The notes under the pieces: generated by a model
Seen by the model: only the letters and a program-made list of their open reading frames with translations
Told to the model about the DNA's origin: nothing
The model's database searches: none
Part shown: piece after piece, positions 23,650 through 35,903 of the stretch
Layout of the letters: every line of letters starts with the position of its first letter
How positions within the stretch are numbered: the stretch's first letter is position 1
Program-made: the position numbers and the translations under genes
Assembly: GCA_900618425.1 (NCBI GenBank)
Contig: UZAN01039633.1
Span: forward strand, 1,997 to 65,996
Origin: Echinostoma caproni
Lineage: Eukaryota; Platyhelminthes; Trematoda; Plagiorchiida; Echinostomatidae
Direction: 5' to 3'
DNA: 64,000 nt

Positions 23650-25999
23650 CGTGCTCCGTGGGCGCGGTGTTCGGACCCACGATCGACCGTGGTGAGAAAC
23701 GATCTAGGCTCTCGTAAGTACATTGAACTTGGGTCACTTCACTTGTTCCAAAAGTGCACTGACAATTGCACAGCATTGCGATATTTAAAGATGTCCGTAC
23801 TTTAGCAAGCAGCACTTGAATGCTTTTTCTTTTAAACGGTGTCGACTCCGGTATTATGTGCAAAACCAGTGGTAACGGAGCAGAGTACATACTACGGGAT
23901 TTTAACATGTTGAGTGTATGCATGAGAATCAGTCGTAAAAAGTATCAAATGTACTCCTCTGTCTAAGACAGTGGTATACATTGTAGATGAGTAAATGGAT
24001 ATTTCAGTGCTTGGGATTTCTAATGTATAATAACATTCAGAATTACAATGTATGCTGTGTGACGACCCATTCTGCTGTTTCCTACTATTCGAAAACTGCC
24101 CCCTGAATATTAAATGTAGATATATATACTCTTTGAGGGATGCAATAAGTTTGATTCAGGTGTAATAACAATAATCCATACTAATGGATTTCAGCGTTAA
24201 ATTAAGATTTACAGTTCAATAACATACCCTTTTGGCATTAATTTCAAAAGGAAATACCCAGATGGACAATGCTTAGAAAAAATTATTTGCTCGACTGTTT
24301 CTAGAATTTTTTTCCATTTTTAATTCGTTTTAATGAATGTATAATAATACATTTTTCAGGAAGGAGGAAGCGGCCAATATAAGTACTGCTCTGTATCAAT
24401 GGGGATGCAGTTAGAATCCAGATATGAAGCCCTGTTCAACGTCAATTCGAAACGGTCACATACGACGCAAATTATCAAACAAGCTCACCTTCAGTGCCAG
24501 GCAGTCATGCCACAGGAACACGTGGTAAACAAACTATAACAAATATGGATCTGCGATTAAAAGGTAGAATAGGCCGTGTTTGAATGATCAATGTGCGTTG
24601 CAACCTAATTTATCAAGGGTCATACGCCAACTGTTTGAGTTCTTCAAATTTACCCGCAATTCGGGTGTCCAGCAAAGGAAGCTTAGATGCTCACACAAGC
24701 GGACTCTCAGGGTGTAGGCAGGAGTTATGAAGTTGATTGTTTCAGTTCAGACCAAAATTAAAGAAGGAAGGAAGTGTCGAGAATGTTGTTTTCACTCTTC
24801 ACACCGATTAGAAATCTTTGACCATTCACGCAGGGTGATTCGTATCACCGAGTTTGGCTTAAGGCCTGACTGCATAAAACATCTCGCTGTGCGATGGCCT
24901 TCTGTGTGCAAACTTTACCAAAGATTAATCCTTGAGTGCGATGTGCAAATCACATCGCTTGATCAACTCCCAAATGTGTGCAATTGTTTTAAATAAAATG
25001 TAAACCAGGATCGCTTAGTGGACTGTGACGTATAGATGCAAGGCACTTACCGAAAGCGTAAAAGCGGATAAAACTGTGATGTACATTTCCGTGTCCGATA
25101 AAGGTAATACCTTGGTAGATATTAGGCAAATAATTTTGTAGTATAACATGCAATATAAGCTATGTATAACCAAGTTCTGAATTCACAGTGTATGTGGACC
25201 TTTTTGAGTCTAGAGTTGAGAAGATAGAACTTCTTATTATGCAGCTGTTCTTATGGGGTAAATAGTATAGTTGTTTCATGACCAGGTTTTTACTTGACGA
25301 CATCACTGCACACCCGTCTGAATAGGTGAACATTCTAGCGAAGAATACGCGGTCTCCATCAAATTCTGTGTTCGCCGAATCAATGAGATAGCTCTGGATG
25401 GAGGTAGTAACGAAGAATAGATAATTGAATAGAATATTATTAACGAAAAAACCAAGATTCGAGAGCTTCAGGATCACACTCCTTATGCCTAAGAGCCACA
25501 CTGACAATTACCTGTACTCGCGAGCCGATTGGTACATCCGCCCTCCACCGCTATTGCAAAGTCAAAAATGCTCAATATTGCTGTGGCTTGGCTTCCCTGA
25601 TTCTCGTATTTCGAGGGAAAACTAGACAATCCTCACTTTTGTAAACCCCACGTGAGCTCCAACGAATAGATAGATAGGTAGGTTGTCTAAATACATGATA
25701 CGCATAAATCTAACCTTCAGAACAAAATCAGCCTTCGCTCACACAACTATAGAAGTGAACCTAAAGTTTCATTCGGCTAGATTCAGATCTGACTCCATAG
25801 GTTGTCTAGAGGCAGAGGACACATGTTGGCGAACAGTGTACTCCATGGTAAGCTATCACTGTGCGCATCAGACAATAGTCTGATGCGCACAAAATTATTG
25901 AGCAGAGTGCATACTTGAAAACAGTTCAGCTTAAATGGAGTGATACAACTGTTTATAATTTATTTTGGATTCAATCGCGGATAATTATATTAGATGCCT
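23650..25999. other. Intergenic, no gene recognised
   Basis: No supported gene. Open frames such as 24727-24996 (+, 89 codons) and 25160-25507 (-, 115 codons) have no recognisable domain. A perfect 14-bp hairpin is found at 25860-25891. Confidence 0.45.
25860..25891. repeat. Perfect 14-bp hairpin
   Basis: TGTGCGCATCAGAC, loop AATA, then GTCTGATGCGCACA. There is no poly-T tract or known context, so its role is unknown. Confidence 0.8.
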
Positions 26000-26460
26000 C
26001 CGGAAGCCCCAGTATGGTCGGAGTGGTGGGTGTCTTGGGTTGTGGCCGGTCCGCCTTCCCTTGCATCTTACGAAATACTCTGACAGGACCAGGCGTCTCA
26101 AACAGCCTCTGCTGAGGAAGCCCTACTCAGTGTCTTACAGTGTGAGATGACGAGAAGCTAACACCTGGGGGTGTAACCGGATTGATTAATCACTGGCAAT
26201 TCACCTAAGGGATCTGGCTAAAAACGCTAATTCCAAAGCAACCAAGAGGACTCGTGCGAACCACACTCACCCCTTCCTGGTGGTGGCATTGGTCACCGGC
26301 TGAATCGGGCATCGAGGGTTATTGGGCACATTGGACGTTAGACCCCGTTCAAAGGCCGTATGATCCGATGACCTGGACACCGGCCCACACTGGATTGCTG
26401 TTCTCCCACGCCGCCCCGCTGTCTCGTGGGTTAGGCTTTGACTAGCCGAAGGCTCCGGTA
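26000..26460. repeat. GC-rich island, probably an old retroelement piece
   Basis: Composition shifts sharply to GC-rich compared with the flanks. There are short open frames on both strands (26254-26445 + and 26267-26464 -), rich in Pro, Thr, Ser and Arg. It looks like a transposon fragment rather than a host exon, but I cannot name the family and no second copy occurs in the window. Confidence 0.3.
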
Positions 26461-29328
26461 GCAAATTGACTAGGAAAATTTACCTTTTTTAGCCTGGACA
26501 ACCTGATAGTATTCCATCTACAAACAATCCATGGAATTTTTTGTTTTTTATAAAGATCATTGTATCTTTATTTTTTGGCTCAGAATCTGGCCTCGGACAT
26601 ATGTGAAATACAGACAATAATATTAGATTAACACTTGATGATATTTAAATGAAAACTTAGGATGAGCTCAATACTATACATTATTGAGACTAAAGACGAC
26701 GAAAATAACCATTGTACACTGAGAGCGAGGTTTGTATACCTTGACTTCAGATAATAACTAACCGTTTGGGGTCATACCTGAACTCCGTTCTCCACTACCA
26801 CTGTCACCTCCATATCAGTCGCTTGCACACAGAAAGACATTTTATACTCATCAATAACAAAAGTGGATTGGGATGCTCTGCACCAGAGTAGTTGAACGGA
26901 GGATTTTCGAATTTTCCAGCTGTGAACAAAGTTCACTTTTTGTATAATTGGAATGTCAGTTGCAAGATCTGGTCGTTACGTGGTACTGACCCTGTATATA
27001 TTTTGTTCCCTTCACGGTACCATAGACTGAATTCCTCTAGGCATGGCGTGACCCTGTTCCTTCATGATTCTTGATTCAGACCATTTCTGTATTTTTTATT
27101 CTCAATCCTGACTCTTTCTTTCTCTGTCAACCTCTTGCTAATATACCGCGCCGTACATTGGTAGAGCAGGAATGTAGAATTATTGTGTCATTTACGGATC
27201 GATAGCAATGATTCAAAATCGATTGCTTTGTCCTGACCTCTAGGTAACACCACATATCCACACCAAGTTGGTGTTGACTTGATCTGTGCATCCGGTTGCT
27301 TCGTGAATGGTTCTGGTTTGTGTGAAACTCATGGTCCTTAATTAGTCCCTCATCAAATACGTGGTTACCTGTGACTACTTTGTCAGCGTTACCTTTATTT
27401 TTAATTGAATAGCAACTTTGAACCGAAACTATGTTTCTGCTTTTTTTAACCATGAACCTATCTAAACTGAACAATTTTGGTGCCTACTGGCTGCTACCGA
27501 CCATCAAAGCTATTCGTTACACCATTATCTGGATCAAAACCAGCGATACTTATCGATCGATACATTGTTGACTTCCACCCTATATTCGATTGATTGTCTC
27601 AAACCCACAGTCCAAATTTCTAGACAGAGCGAAGTCCACGGAATCATTCGTTATTTGCCTACATCCTCCATGTGATATGTGCAATCTGTACGATAGTTTT
27701 TTTCGCAATCTGGGCGCTGTACCGCTCACAGATTCGTATTCAACTAGAGAGCAACATAAAGCACGGTTTTCCAGGAGAATACAATGGTACCACACTGTTG
27801 CTAACCCTCTGCGGCATAATGTGGGTACTGTTAAGATGCATTCCATAAATGATTATGGATTAAAACAGATGCATTGAGCAACTAATTTCATGGGTAGTAC
27901 AAGTAAGGAAATATAATAGATCGAATCTTTCTTGGAAAACATTTAACCTCTAGCATCTGGGTCACTATTTATAGCTCCTTAGAAGATGGCGTCTAGATTA
28001 CTAACTTAACCGTACCTCTGAATTACGGCATTTAATTACAGTCAGCCTCCTTCGCTGTCACAACCCTCGAAAATTCATAAAAGTGAGTGAATTCACGAAA
28101 CTGCCGCATAACATTTTAGATACTAGTACATACTTTTAAGAAGTATGGAAAATCGGTTATAATATTTGCTACAACGTCAACAGAATAGGTGAAAACTGGA
28201 ATACTTCCGTTACTTGTTCCTATTGTTGGTAAAATAATTAGAACTCCACTCCAACCAGAACAAAACGTGCCCCGGTTAATTTAACCTTCATGAAACGTAC
28301 TTGCCAATACCAAAGTAGAAGGGTTCCAAATGAAGAAAGTGGAGCAAAGAACCATTTGTCATGCTTACGGCTTGCAGGAAACTGGGGATTCGGGTGGTCT
28401 GATTTCAGCAAGATTAGCTAAATAAAGAGCTACAGTTTCCAAAAGGATAACAAGCTACAAAAACCGCTGCTTGTGACCGTCTCGCTGGTAGTGATTTGCT
28501 TTCTGTGACAAGCCTCAGGCTAAAATAAACGATATTTTTATGTCTGCAATGAAATCTTGCAACCTTATCTTCCTCAAAACAGCATTGTGCCTTTCCCGGT
28601 TCGGAATATGCGCTGAAACCAATGTTGAACAGCTGTAATCTCAATGTGAGACAGCCGGTAAAATTCTTTGGATAAAAAACCACTATTGTAAGGAGTGCAC
28701 CCAGTGCTACTCTACGGAACATATTATAGTAATACCACGTAGAACCATGAAGTCAGTTTCCAACTAGGAATCACAAATTGAAAGATGACGGTCGAAAGAC
28801 CTAAAGGACATATGTACACAGCGGTACATCGGCATTGCAGGCTGTGGAGGGTTCTGCTGCAGAGTGGAGCGCTATTCCGTTTGATAAAATGAGCGGGCTG
28901 ATTTCGGTGAGAGAATTATAGACAACCTTCATTTTCACAGACGAAAACGCAAAAAATCTGTTCCATCGCTGTAAAAGATAACCCATTTGTTCCGTGCCGG
29001 TGACGCCCCATCATTTTCCATTTGAAACGTTTCTATTATTGGCAGTTGGTCATTGCAAGAAACTTTAACGGTCATCATGCAATTGGATTAGCGCTGCGGA
29101 TCAATCTTTACGAGTGAAAGACGGTTGTGACTGAAGGACAAGGTTTTAGACTCCGCGGTCTCATTCTGTGTATACTCATTTATGGAAAATTCCCATCTCG
29201 GCATGGAGAGAAAAAAAAGCGATGGTTTTAGCGAACAAGCTCGTTTTCGACAACTTCTTCTTCAAGCTAATCCAGTTATATAGTCATATTAAAATAAAAT
29301 TTTCGTCAATGGCTGTGATTCGTGGTTT
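26461..29328. other. Intergenic, no gene recognised
   Basis: AT-rich. The open frames at 27127-27474 (-), 27590-27877 (+) and 28414-28722 (-) are 95-115 codons, without domain motifs or splice context. I see nothing to annotate. Confidence 0.4.
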
Positions 29329-29527
29329 TTGATTGTTTTCGACCGGTTTGTGTTCCTTGATTCTTTGGGACAATTGCCTGTCCATGCCTCATCCATGATC
29401 ACCTATTCTTTTCTTTGCTCATGTTCGGCAAGATATGTAGGCAAAACGATCAGGCAATTGTCCCAAAGAATCAAGGAACACAAACCGGTCTGGTTGCGTT
29501 CAGACACAAGAAAAACGATTTCAAGTG
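29329..29527 (+). mobile_element. Penelope-like element fragment, GIY-YIG start
   Basis: From about 29375 the frame reads LPVHASSM, then TYSFLCSCSARYVGKT and RQLSQRIKEHKPVWL. This is the linker end and the core of the GIY-YIG endonuclease of Penelope-like retroelements (here YVG for YIG, with the Arg helix RQLSQRI and the EH pair). It runs into the N gap. The sequence before 29375 is not PLE-like; it is an inverted copy of the fragment's own sequence. Confidence 0.7.
29341..29490. repeat. Perfect 40-bp inverted repeat beside an assembly gap
   Basis: Positions 29341-29380 are the exact reverse complement of 29451-29490, with a 70-bp loop. The right arm is native PLE coding sequence (RQLSQRIKEHKPV); the left arm breaks the expected upstream coding sequence. 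At the junction, CAATTGCCTG and CAGGCAATTG are both expected natively. Confidence 0.9.
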
Positions 29528-30311
29528 NNNNNNNNNNNNNNNNNNNNNNNNNNNNNNNNNNNNNNNNNNNNNNNNNNNNNNNNNNNNNNNNNNNNNNNNN
29601 NNNNNNNNNNNNNNNNNNNNNNNNNNNNNNNNNNNNNNNNNNNNNNNNNNNNNNNNNNNNNNNNNNNNNNNNNNNNNNNNNNNNNNNNNNNNNNNNNNNN
29701 NNNNNNNNNNNNNNNNNNNNNNNNNNNNNNNNNNNNNNNNNNNNNNNNNNNNNNNNNNNNNNNNNNNNNNNNNNNNNNNNNNNNNNNNNNNNNNNNNNNN
29801 NNNNNNNNNNNNNNNNNNNNNNNNNNNNNNNNNNNNNNNNNNNNNNNNNNNNNNNNNNNNNNNNNNNNNNNNNNNNNNNNNNNNNNNNNNNNNNNNNNNN
29901 NNNNNNNNNNNNNNNNNNNNNNNNNNNNNNNNNNNNNNNNNNNNNNNNNNNNNNNNNNNNNNNNNNNNNNNNNNNNNNNNNNNNNNNNNNNNNNNNNNNN
30001 NNNNNNNNNNNNNNNNNNNNNNNNNNNNNNNNNNNNNNNNNNNNNNNNNNNNNNNNNNNNNNNNNNNNNNNNNNNNNNNNNNNNNNNNNNNNNNNNNNNN
30101 NNNNNNNNNNNNNNNNNNNNNNNNNNNNNNNNNNNNNNNNNNNNNNNNNNNNNNNNNNNNNNNNNNNNNNNNNNNNNNNNNNNNNNNNNNNNNNNNNNNN
30201 NNNNNNNNNNNNNNNNNNNNNNNNNNNNNNNNNNNNNNNNNNNNNNNNNNNNNNNNNNNNNNNNNNNNNNNNNNNNNNNNNNNNNNNNNNNNNNNNNNNN
30301 NNNNNNNNNNN
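29528..30311. other. Assembly gap, 784 Ns
   Basis: Run of N. The flanks are both PLE-related or GC-rich and show no overlap with each other, so this gap could be real. Open frames that span it are meaningless. Confidence 0.98.
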
Positions 30312-30424
30312 TCACATCTTCCCATCCCACCCCTTTCCCAACTACACACCAAAAACAATCAAAAACCGCGAATCACACAGCCAGTGATGAACATTTTAAA
30401 ATTAATTTGACTATATAACTATAC

Positions 30425-30765
30425 TCATTTACTTGTTACTGTGGAACAACGTATATACGCTGCACGAGCAGGCGATTGTCCGAACGGATTCGTGAACACC
30501 AACCTACGGGGATGAATACTGGAACCATTAAGTTACTCACCAGTGCAGTGGTTTCACATCAAGCTGAAACAAATCACACTATGGACGTGGCTGAGGCTTT
30601 CCGACCCCTGTATAAGGTTCGTGGGCCATTAGCGAGACAGGTTCACTGCTGGATGCTGCATAAGCGGTGGGCATTCGTACGCACAACCCCCCCTCCCCTC
30701 TATGTACTCAAAAACAATCTGCGCAGGCACTAAACCTTCCCCACCCCATCCCACACACGAGTAAT
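30425..30765 (+). mobile_element. Penelope-like element 3' end, GIY-YIG and C-terminus, frameshifted
   Basis: The frame reads YSFTCYCGTTYIRCTSRRL, SERIREHQPTG, SAVVSHQAETNHTMDVAEAF and VRGPLARQVH, which follow the GIY-YIG nuclease layout of PLEs in order. The YIG motif is YIR, so the conserved Gly is lost. The C-terminal tail PLCTQKQSAQALNLP continues in a different frame near 30690, a frameshift. It is a dead copy. Confidence 0.75.
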
Positions 30766-31069
30766 CTCGATGGTCGGATGAGTGGAGAAACAAATGTGAC
30801 AGTGGTGAACCCGATTTCCGGTCTCATGATGCATTCATTTTTAGTAATTTGTGATTTTATCTTATTTTCCGAGGATAATTTCATTCCAATGCAGTGATAT
30901 ATATTGAGATATATTGGCATGAATACGAATCTCTGAAAATGAGCTTGTTCGTCACTCTTGGTTTGTTTCAAATGTGCTCTGTGGGGCTATTTCGACAAAT
31001 CTCATTTCGTACTGTGGTAATTCTATGCCTAGTCTGAAGCAGAATGTGATTCGTCACTCACTCATCCAT

Positions 31070-31365
31070 GCAGGTCCGCCAAACAAGACCGATCGGGTTC
31101 ATTCATCGATCGGGCCCCACGCACTAGCTGCAACAGGGGATGTGATGCATGCCCAGCTCGCACGAGCCGATGGCTTCCGGTTTTTAGTATGCCCACAGAA
31201 CATCGACTAAGCATAGCAGGAGCGTCATCACCCCACGGCTGGATTGCAGGTGACATCAAGAGCATCATAACCATTACAAACCGATGATCAGACAGTCTCA
31301 GGCCAGGCTGAGGGATTCCAAGTTGCGCACATCGCGGAAAATGATCCGATGAGATCGCTGAGATG
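31070..31365 (-). repeat. Family C dispersed repeat, inverted
   Basis: On the minus strand it shares GATCATTTTCCGCGAT, GAGACTGTCTGAT, ATGCTCTTGATGT and GATGAATGAACCCGATCG with the copies at 18849-19290 and 51225-51600. The copies are clearly diverged, so the family is old. Confidence 0.55.
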
Positions 31366-32103
31366 GTCAAAGGGAATTTAATTGTTTGAGGTCACGGGTG
31401 AGAGTAACAGGACGATGTGATACGATAGAGAATTCACACTGTAGTACATAGATTACGACACAACTGTGTCGGATTGAAATACAATGCATGTTCCCCCTCC
31501 TTCTACGCTCAGTCTCACCCATTTCCTCCACAATAACTAACTCCCTGACCCTTTCGGAGATCGGGTTTGATGGTTAGAACTTAACAAGTTTTTTGCTTAT
31601 GGAGCTTGGTACAGGTTCTTGAATTTCCATGCTTAATGAGAAATATTATATCAAAAAGATGGAGTGAATACTTATGGAGGATACTCGTTTTCAATCAGAT
31701 CCGAAAGTAAAAGACAAAACTGAAAGTGTATGAAAGACCGTCTTCGCTGCGTTGGAGTGTTTCTGAAAGAAAGCTGTGATTGACAAAATCTCGTTCATAA
31801 AACGAAGACCTCGGAGTTCAGTCGGGGTGCCAATTTACGGAATGTGGAAATTGCACACACCGGGAATGTCGTTACCACGAATTCTATGTCCAGTTAATTC
31901 TCCCCAGCACAAACTAGAGCTATGGTTGACAAACCTCATTAATCCAATAAGCGTGAAACTGTTTAACGTTTGACTGAAATGCACACAAATGAAAAAAGCA
32001 ATACTGGACTTATATAACCGCAGTTGTTTCCTTGCCCTCTATAACCTTACGTCATTGTTCATAAATAAATAAATATGTCATTGAAGTCGCTTTCAACGTG
32101 AGT

Positions 32104-33030
32104 GATTTGAAAGCCCTGCTAAATTAATGTGCTCGACACACACAGCTCAACTTCAACAAAAATGACCATAAGCAAGTTAATAGTATTGTTTTGGGGAACC
32201 CGTTGAAGCTAATGCTGGCTGCTATCTCCCACTTAACATTGGGAGAATAATTGCAAGGGGAGCTGCATTCGACTCCACTATAAACGCGGTATGTTGATAA
32301 CACATTAGTTGTTGCACGTAATGAAATAGATGACAAAAATGTTATTCTACAAGTTGAAATCTATACATTCCAATATTCAAGTGATTTCAGAATGTGAATC
32401 GGATTCCATTCATCAATTTCTGGCCTTACAGCTCAACTGGTTTTCAGATGGGAAGCTTCAAATACACATGTATCCAAAGCCTTCGTGGACAGGGCAGTAC
32501 CTGTACTTTGGGATACAGAAGTGGTCTGATGTGAAACTTGTTTCACAGACCACTAAATATGTAGCTCTCATGTCCTGTAAAATGAACTAAAGAACGATTG
32601 ACCCATACTTTGCTGGGCAGCAGTTATCCTCTCTCAGTCACTCACAAAGAGAGCAAACCAGTCACCCCCGTCTCATCTCCTTTATAACTAAAAAGAAGGA
32701 TGTGTACATTGAACCACCTTTCAAAACAGATGAAGTGACAATCCGGATATCTCGTTTTTCAATGCATGCTGCGGGAAGAACAGATAGCGCGGTTAGACTA
32801 ACGATTCTCAACGAGGTGTATCATCGTATCACTCGTACTAATCTGGATCAAGAGAGTTACCTTCAACTGTATATGTTGACTTTAATGTACCTGCGGCCAG
32901 TAGTACATCGGTAGGAAAGAATGCCGTTTGTCAACCAGAATGTGTGAACATGCCCGAAACATCTTGCTGTTCTACGGGGAAAACTACCATCAACTACAAC
33001 TGCGCGGCATTTGTTAGACGTCAGTTGCCA
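32104..33030 (+). mobile_element. Penelope-like element, decayed RT, linker and GIY-YIG
   Basis: PLE domains follow in order. The RT fingers/palm include TQLNFNKNDHKQV and VLGNPLKLML (for the usual MGSPLGPML). The catalytic YVDN at 32290-32301 replaces YVDD. The thumb has LKSIHSNIQV, FSDGKLQIHMYPKPSWTGQY. The linker at 32702-32914 has KKDVYIEPPF and ISRFSMHAAGRTDSAVRLTI. The GIY-YIG core at about 32892-32970 is CGQ, a stop, then YIGRKECRLSTRMCEHA. Several in-frame stops and at least two frameshifts make it a pseudo-element. PLEs are retroelements widespread in fluke genomes. Confidence 0.75.
32521..32553. repeat. Bulged hairpin inside the PLE copy
   Basis: GTGGTCT pairs with AGACCAC and GTGAAAC with GTTTCAC, separated by a 3-nt bulge (GAT) and a 2-nt loop. 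The right arm fits native PLE coding (LVSQTTKYV). Confidence 0.7.
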
Positions 33031-34471
33031 GGTAAACGCACCAAAAGTATTCTAGGTCCTTACGGGCCAATGCTCACTGAATTTGTGGCTTTTAGAAGCA
33101 AAAACCATCCATCGATTGATATCTCAAATATGTGTTCAACAATACTTGTTTTGCAGCTGTTGCTGTCACGGTAAAGATTATGTCACGCTTGGTGCAACCT
33201 TATCATAGTGTGTGACATGATCTTCCCTCCCTCTGTCCATCCGCCCCTCCCCCCACAGTCCGCGAATCTTATGAATCAGGTCACCTTTGTTTATTTTGAG
33301 CAAATTTTGTTATCCATCGGCACCCATAATCAACTCACGTAACTCACCGCCCTGTTCCCATGACTCATATCAACTCCCACGTTTCTTAGTTTAACATTTC
33401 CGTATAGATGTGTGTTTGTAGCAGGATGAGATCAGACAAAAGTTACGGCCAATATTAATTCTACCATCATATCTTCTTTTATTGATGATAATTTTCCGTA
33501 ATTGGTGCATTTTTTAAGTCAGGTTAACACGACACCACTATTGATGATGCCTTTTCTTGTGAACAGTCTTGTGAACATGAAACTACTACTATGTATATGG
33601 GACCAAATAATTTGGACAGAGCTCAAATTCCGAACGAGCTCATGCACATTTTCCACCGGTGAGCTCCATTGAGAGTGATGCACGAACTTGGTGGTTTCTG
33701 AGTGAATGGCCGAACGGATAAACTCAATGCTATGCGTAAAGGTGACGAACTCTTCAGCCTTTCCTGGAAAATAACAGCAGGTGTCTAAGAACAAAATGTA
33801 ATTTCACTCTCCAATCAATTTTACTCACATTACATCGCGATAAATGTCAGCGTAAGGAATATGAATGAATGAAAACTAGCAGCGAGGATGGCCTAACACC
33901 CCCCCTCCCTCCCTTACCTTATCGCCCAAATCCCATCAAGCAAACAGCTTAAAAGGTCAGGGTGTCCAATATGCACAGCTGGCAAAATATCCATCATTGT
34001 TCCTTCTAAGAAACTACAGTTCTCCGCATTTTCAGTCATTCGCGCTGCATCGTAACAGCCTTGTTCCCCGGTTTGTTGCATTACCCTGCCTCAATACGTA
34101 TGAAAAACGGTCCCTGGAGTTTATTTACCTTTACCTCCTATAATGTGTCATTGTCGTTCGCCATGTCACTGACTACAGATAGGAATAAGTGGTCAACCAC
34201 AATCCGTTACCACCATCGACGCCACTTGATAGTGTACGTTGAACTCTCAGCTTTGCATTTAAGTGTTATAACACCCTCCCATTATGTTATGCCCGATCCC
34301 TGCGGTGACTCATTCAACTGTCAACGCCTAATATGCGACCGAAACGATAACCGACGACTGACAGTTGGTAATATCTCTTCTTTGTTGTGTTTTATGCTGG
34401 CATGTGAAGAATTCAATTAAGACAAATATTCACACCTGACCCCAGCTATAGTCTGAAATCAGAGTCACACG
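33031..34471. other. Intergenic, no gene recognised
   Basis: No supported gene. The frame 34061-34420 (+, 119 codons) has no recognisable motif. C-rich patches lie at 33238-33262 and 33898-33915. Confidence 0.4.
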
Positions 34472-34580
34472 ATGAATTTCGTCGTGTACAGAGCAAATGA
34501 AGCGTGAAATGAAAAGCTGGGAAGAACTGGACAGCTACTATGACCTTTTTGGATCTTTTCACCAGTTTGAATCCTAGTGT
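34472..34580 (-). repeat. SINE-A 3' half, inverted
   Basis: Minus-strand tail of SINE-A (ATTTCGTCGTGTACAGAGC, GAAGCGTGAAATGAAAAGC, GAACTGGACAGCT). It faces the plus copy at 34606, in the same head-to-head layout as at 1594-1935. Confidence 0.6.
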
Positions 34581-34605
34581 AGAGATGCGCAATGAGTAAT
34601 AGGTA

Positions 34606-34795
34606 CATTAAGCTCACACAAATGAGCTGAACCATATCGTGCGTAGGCAAAATGAAAAACGTTTTGATTAGCTGTTCGGTGGTCGGTCGGGTAGTATGCT
34701 TTGGTTTTACCTGTGAGTTCCTGTGTTCGTTCTGCAGTTAGGTCGATGGATTCATGCTACTGATGAGGCAGAACAAAGTCAAAACAGATCTCCTA
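34606..34795 (+). repeat. SINE-A copy, diverged
   Basis: The family layout is recognisable (AAGCTCACACAAATGAG, AAAATGAAAAACG, GGTCGGTCGGGTAG for the A box, GTCGATGGATTCATGCTACTG) but more eroded than the other copies. Confidence 0.5.
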
Positions 34796-35863
34796 TTATA
34801 ATTAGCTTAACGGTTTAAACTTCTTTTGCTCTGTATAATTTGTAACTCACCATATAATCGTATCAAATTCTTTACTACTCCCATGAAATCAGAAAAGGTT
34901 GAAGAGCGGTCTCGTTTCATAGTTTGAACCTAAACGGCGCGGAGCATATTATTTTATCAAATGTTCCTAATATAAGCTGTAACTATCTATTCGTCTCAAT
35001 TATTTATGCTCCGAACACCCCATCAACTTTACTCTTCTTCAGCCAAATATTCAGGTTCTGCATATAGTGCACACCTAGCCCATTCTGTAATAAATCATTT
35101 GTGTATATTGACCAGGAATACTGGATTCGACCCTTGTTGGCAAAGACCACTGCTAATATCAAGCGAACAGTATATTTCCCGTATATTCTTTGTTGATCAG
35201 CGGTGCATGTTAACAGTGACCTCAGTAAGTCGGCATAAATCTCATGCATATTGATTGCGNTACGTGAATACCTCCTCACGGTCAAGTGAGTCACATACCT
35301 GTTTGAGGTCAAAGTAGATTGACGATCGGTGGTGTGTAACGCAAGACACGTTAAGAATGCAATCTACCAGACTGCAAACCTCGCTACCACCTCAAGTTTA
35401 CGGTTGACTGGATGAACAGAAGATTGTGCGTGACAGTGAAGTCCGAAGCACCACCGGTCTAGCTTAATGTCAGTTATCCCACAACACTACTCACAAGTAG
35501 CTGAGTCAAATATTAAATAAATTATAGCCTGGTACGTTTGCGACAAATCATCCTAAACATTCACGAAAAACACGATTTAGTGGAAGGTCCATTATAAAGA
35601 AGTTAATATATGATCAACCTTGATCTTCTTCTTTACTGCCGGACCAACAGGAAGTGACTAACTATTATTCAAGACGGGGCCTGACGGAACACGAATTAGT
35701 AATTTTAGTCTGAGCTGGCTGATGCACACAAACGCCTACAATGCGGTGAGTTCGGAGTTCAACCCAGAGAGGGGAGGTGAACATGCAGTACCAATGAGCT
35801 AAAATATAAGCGAAAATCCAGTTTTAGGCTTCTATGGTACACAGTGGATTTGATCAACGGAGG

Positions 35864-35903
<40 letters not shown>

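Noticed and set aside
29329..30418. Long open frames across the first gap, up to 352 codons on both strands
   Set aside because: They consist almost wholly of unknown residues from the N run and carry no information beyond the flanks.
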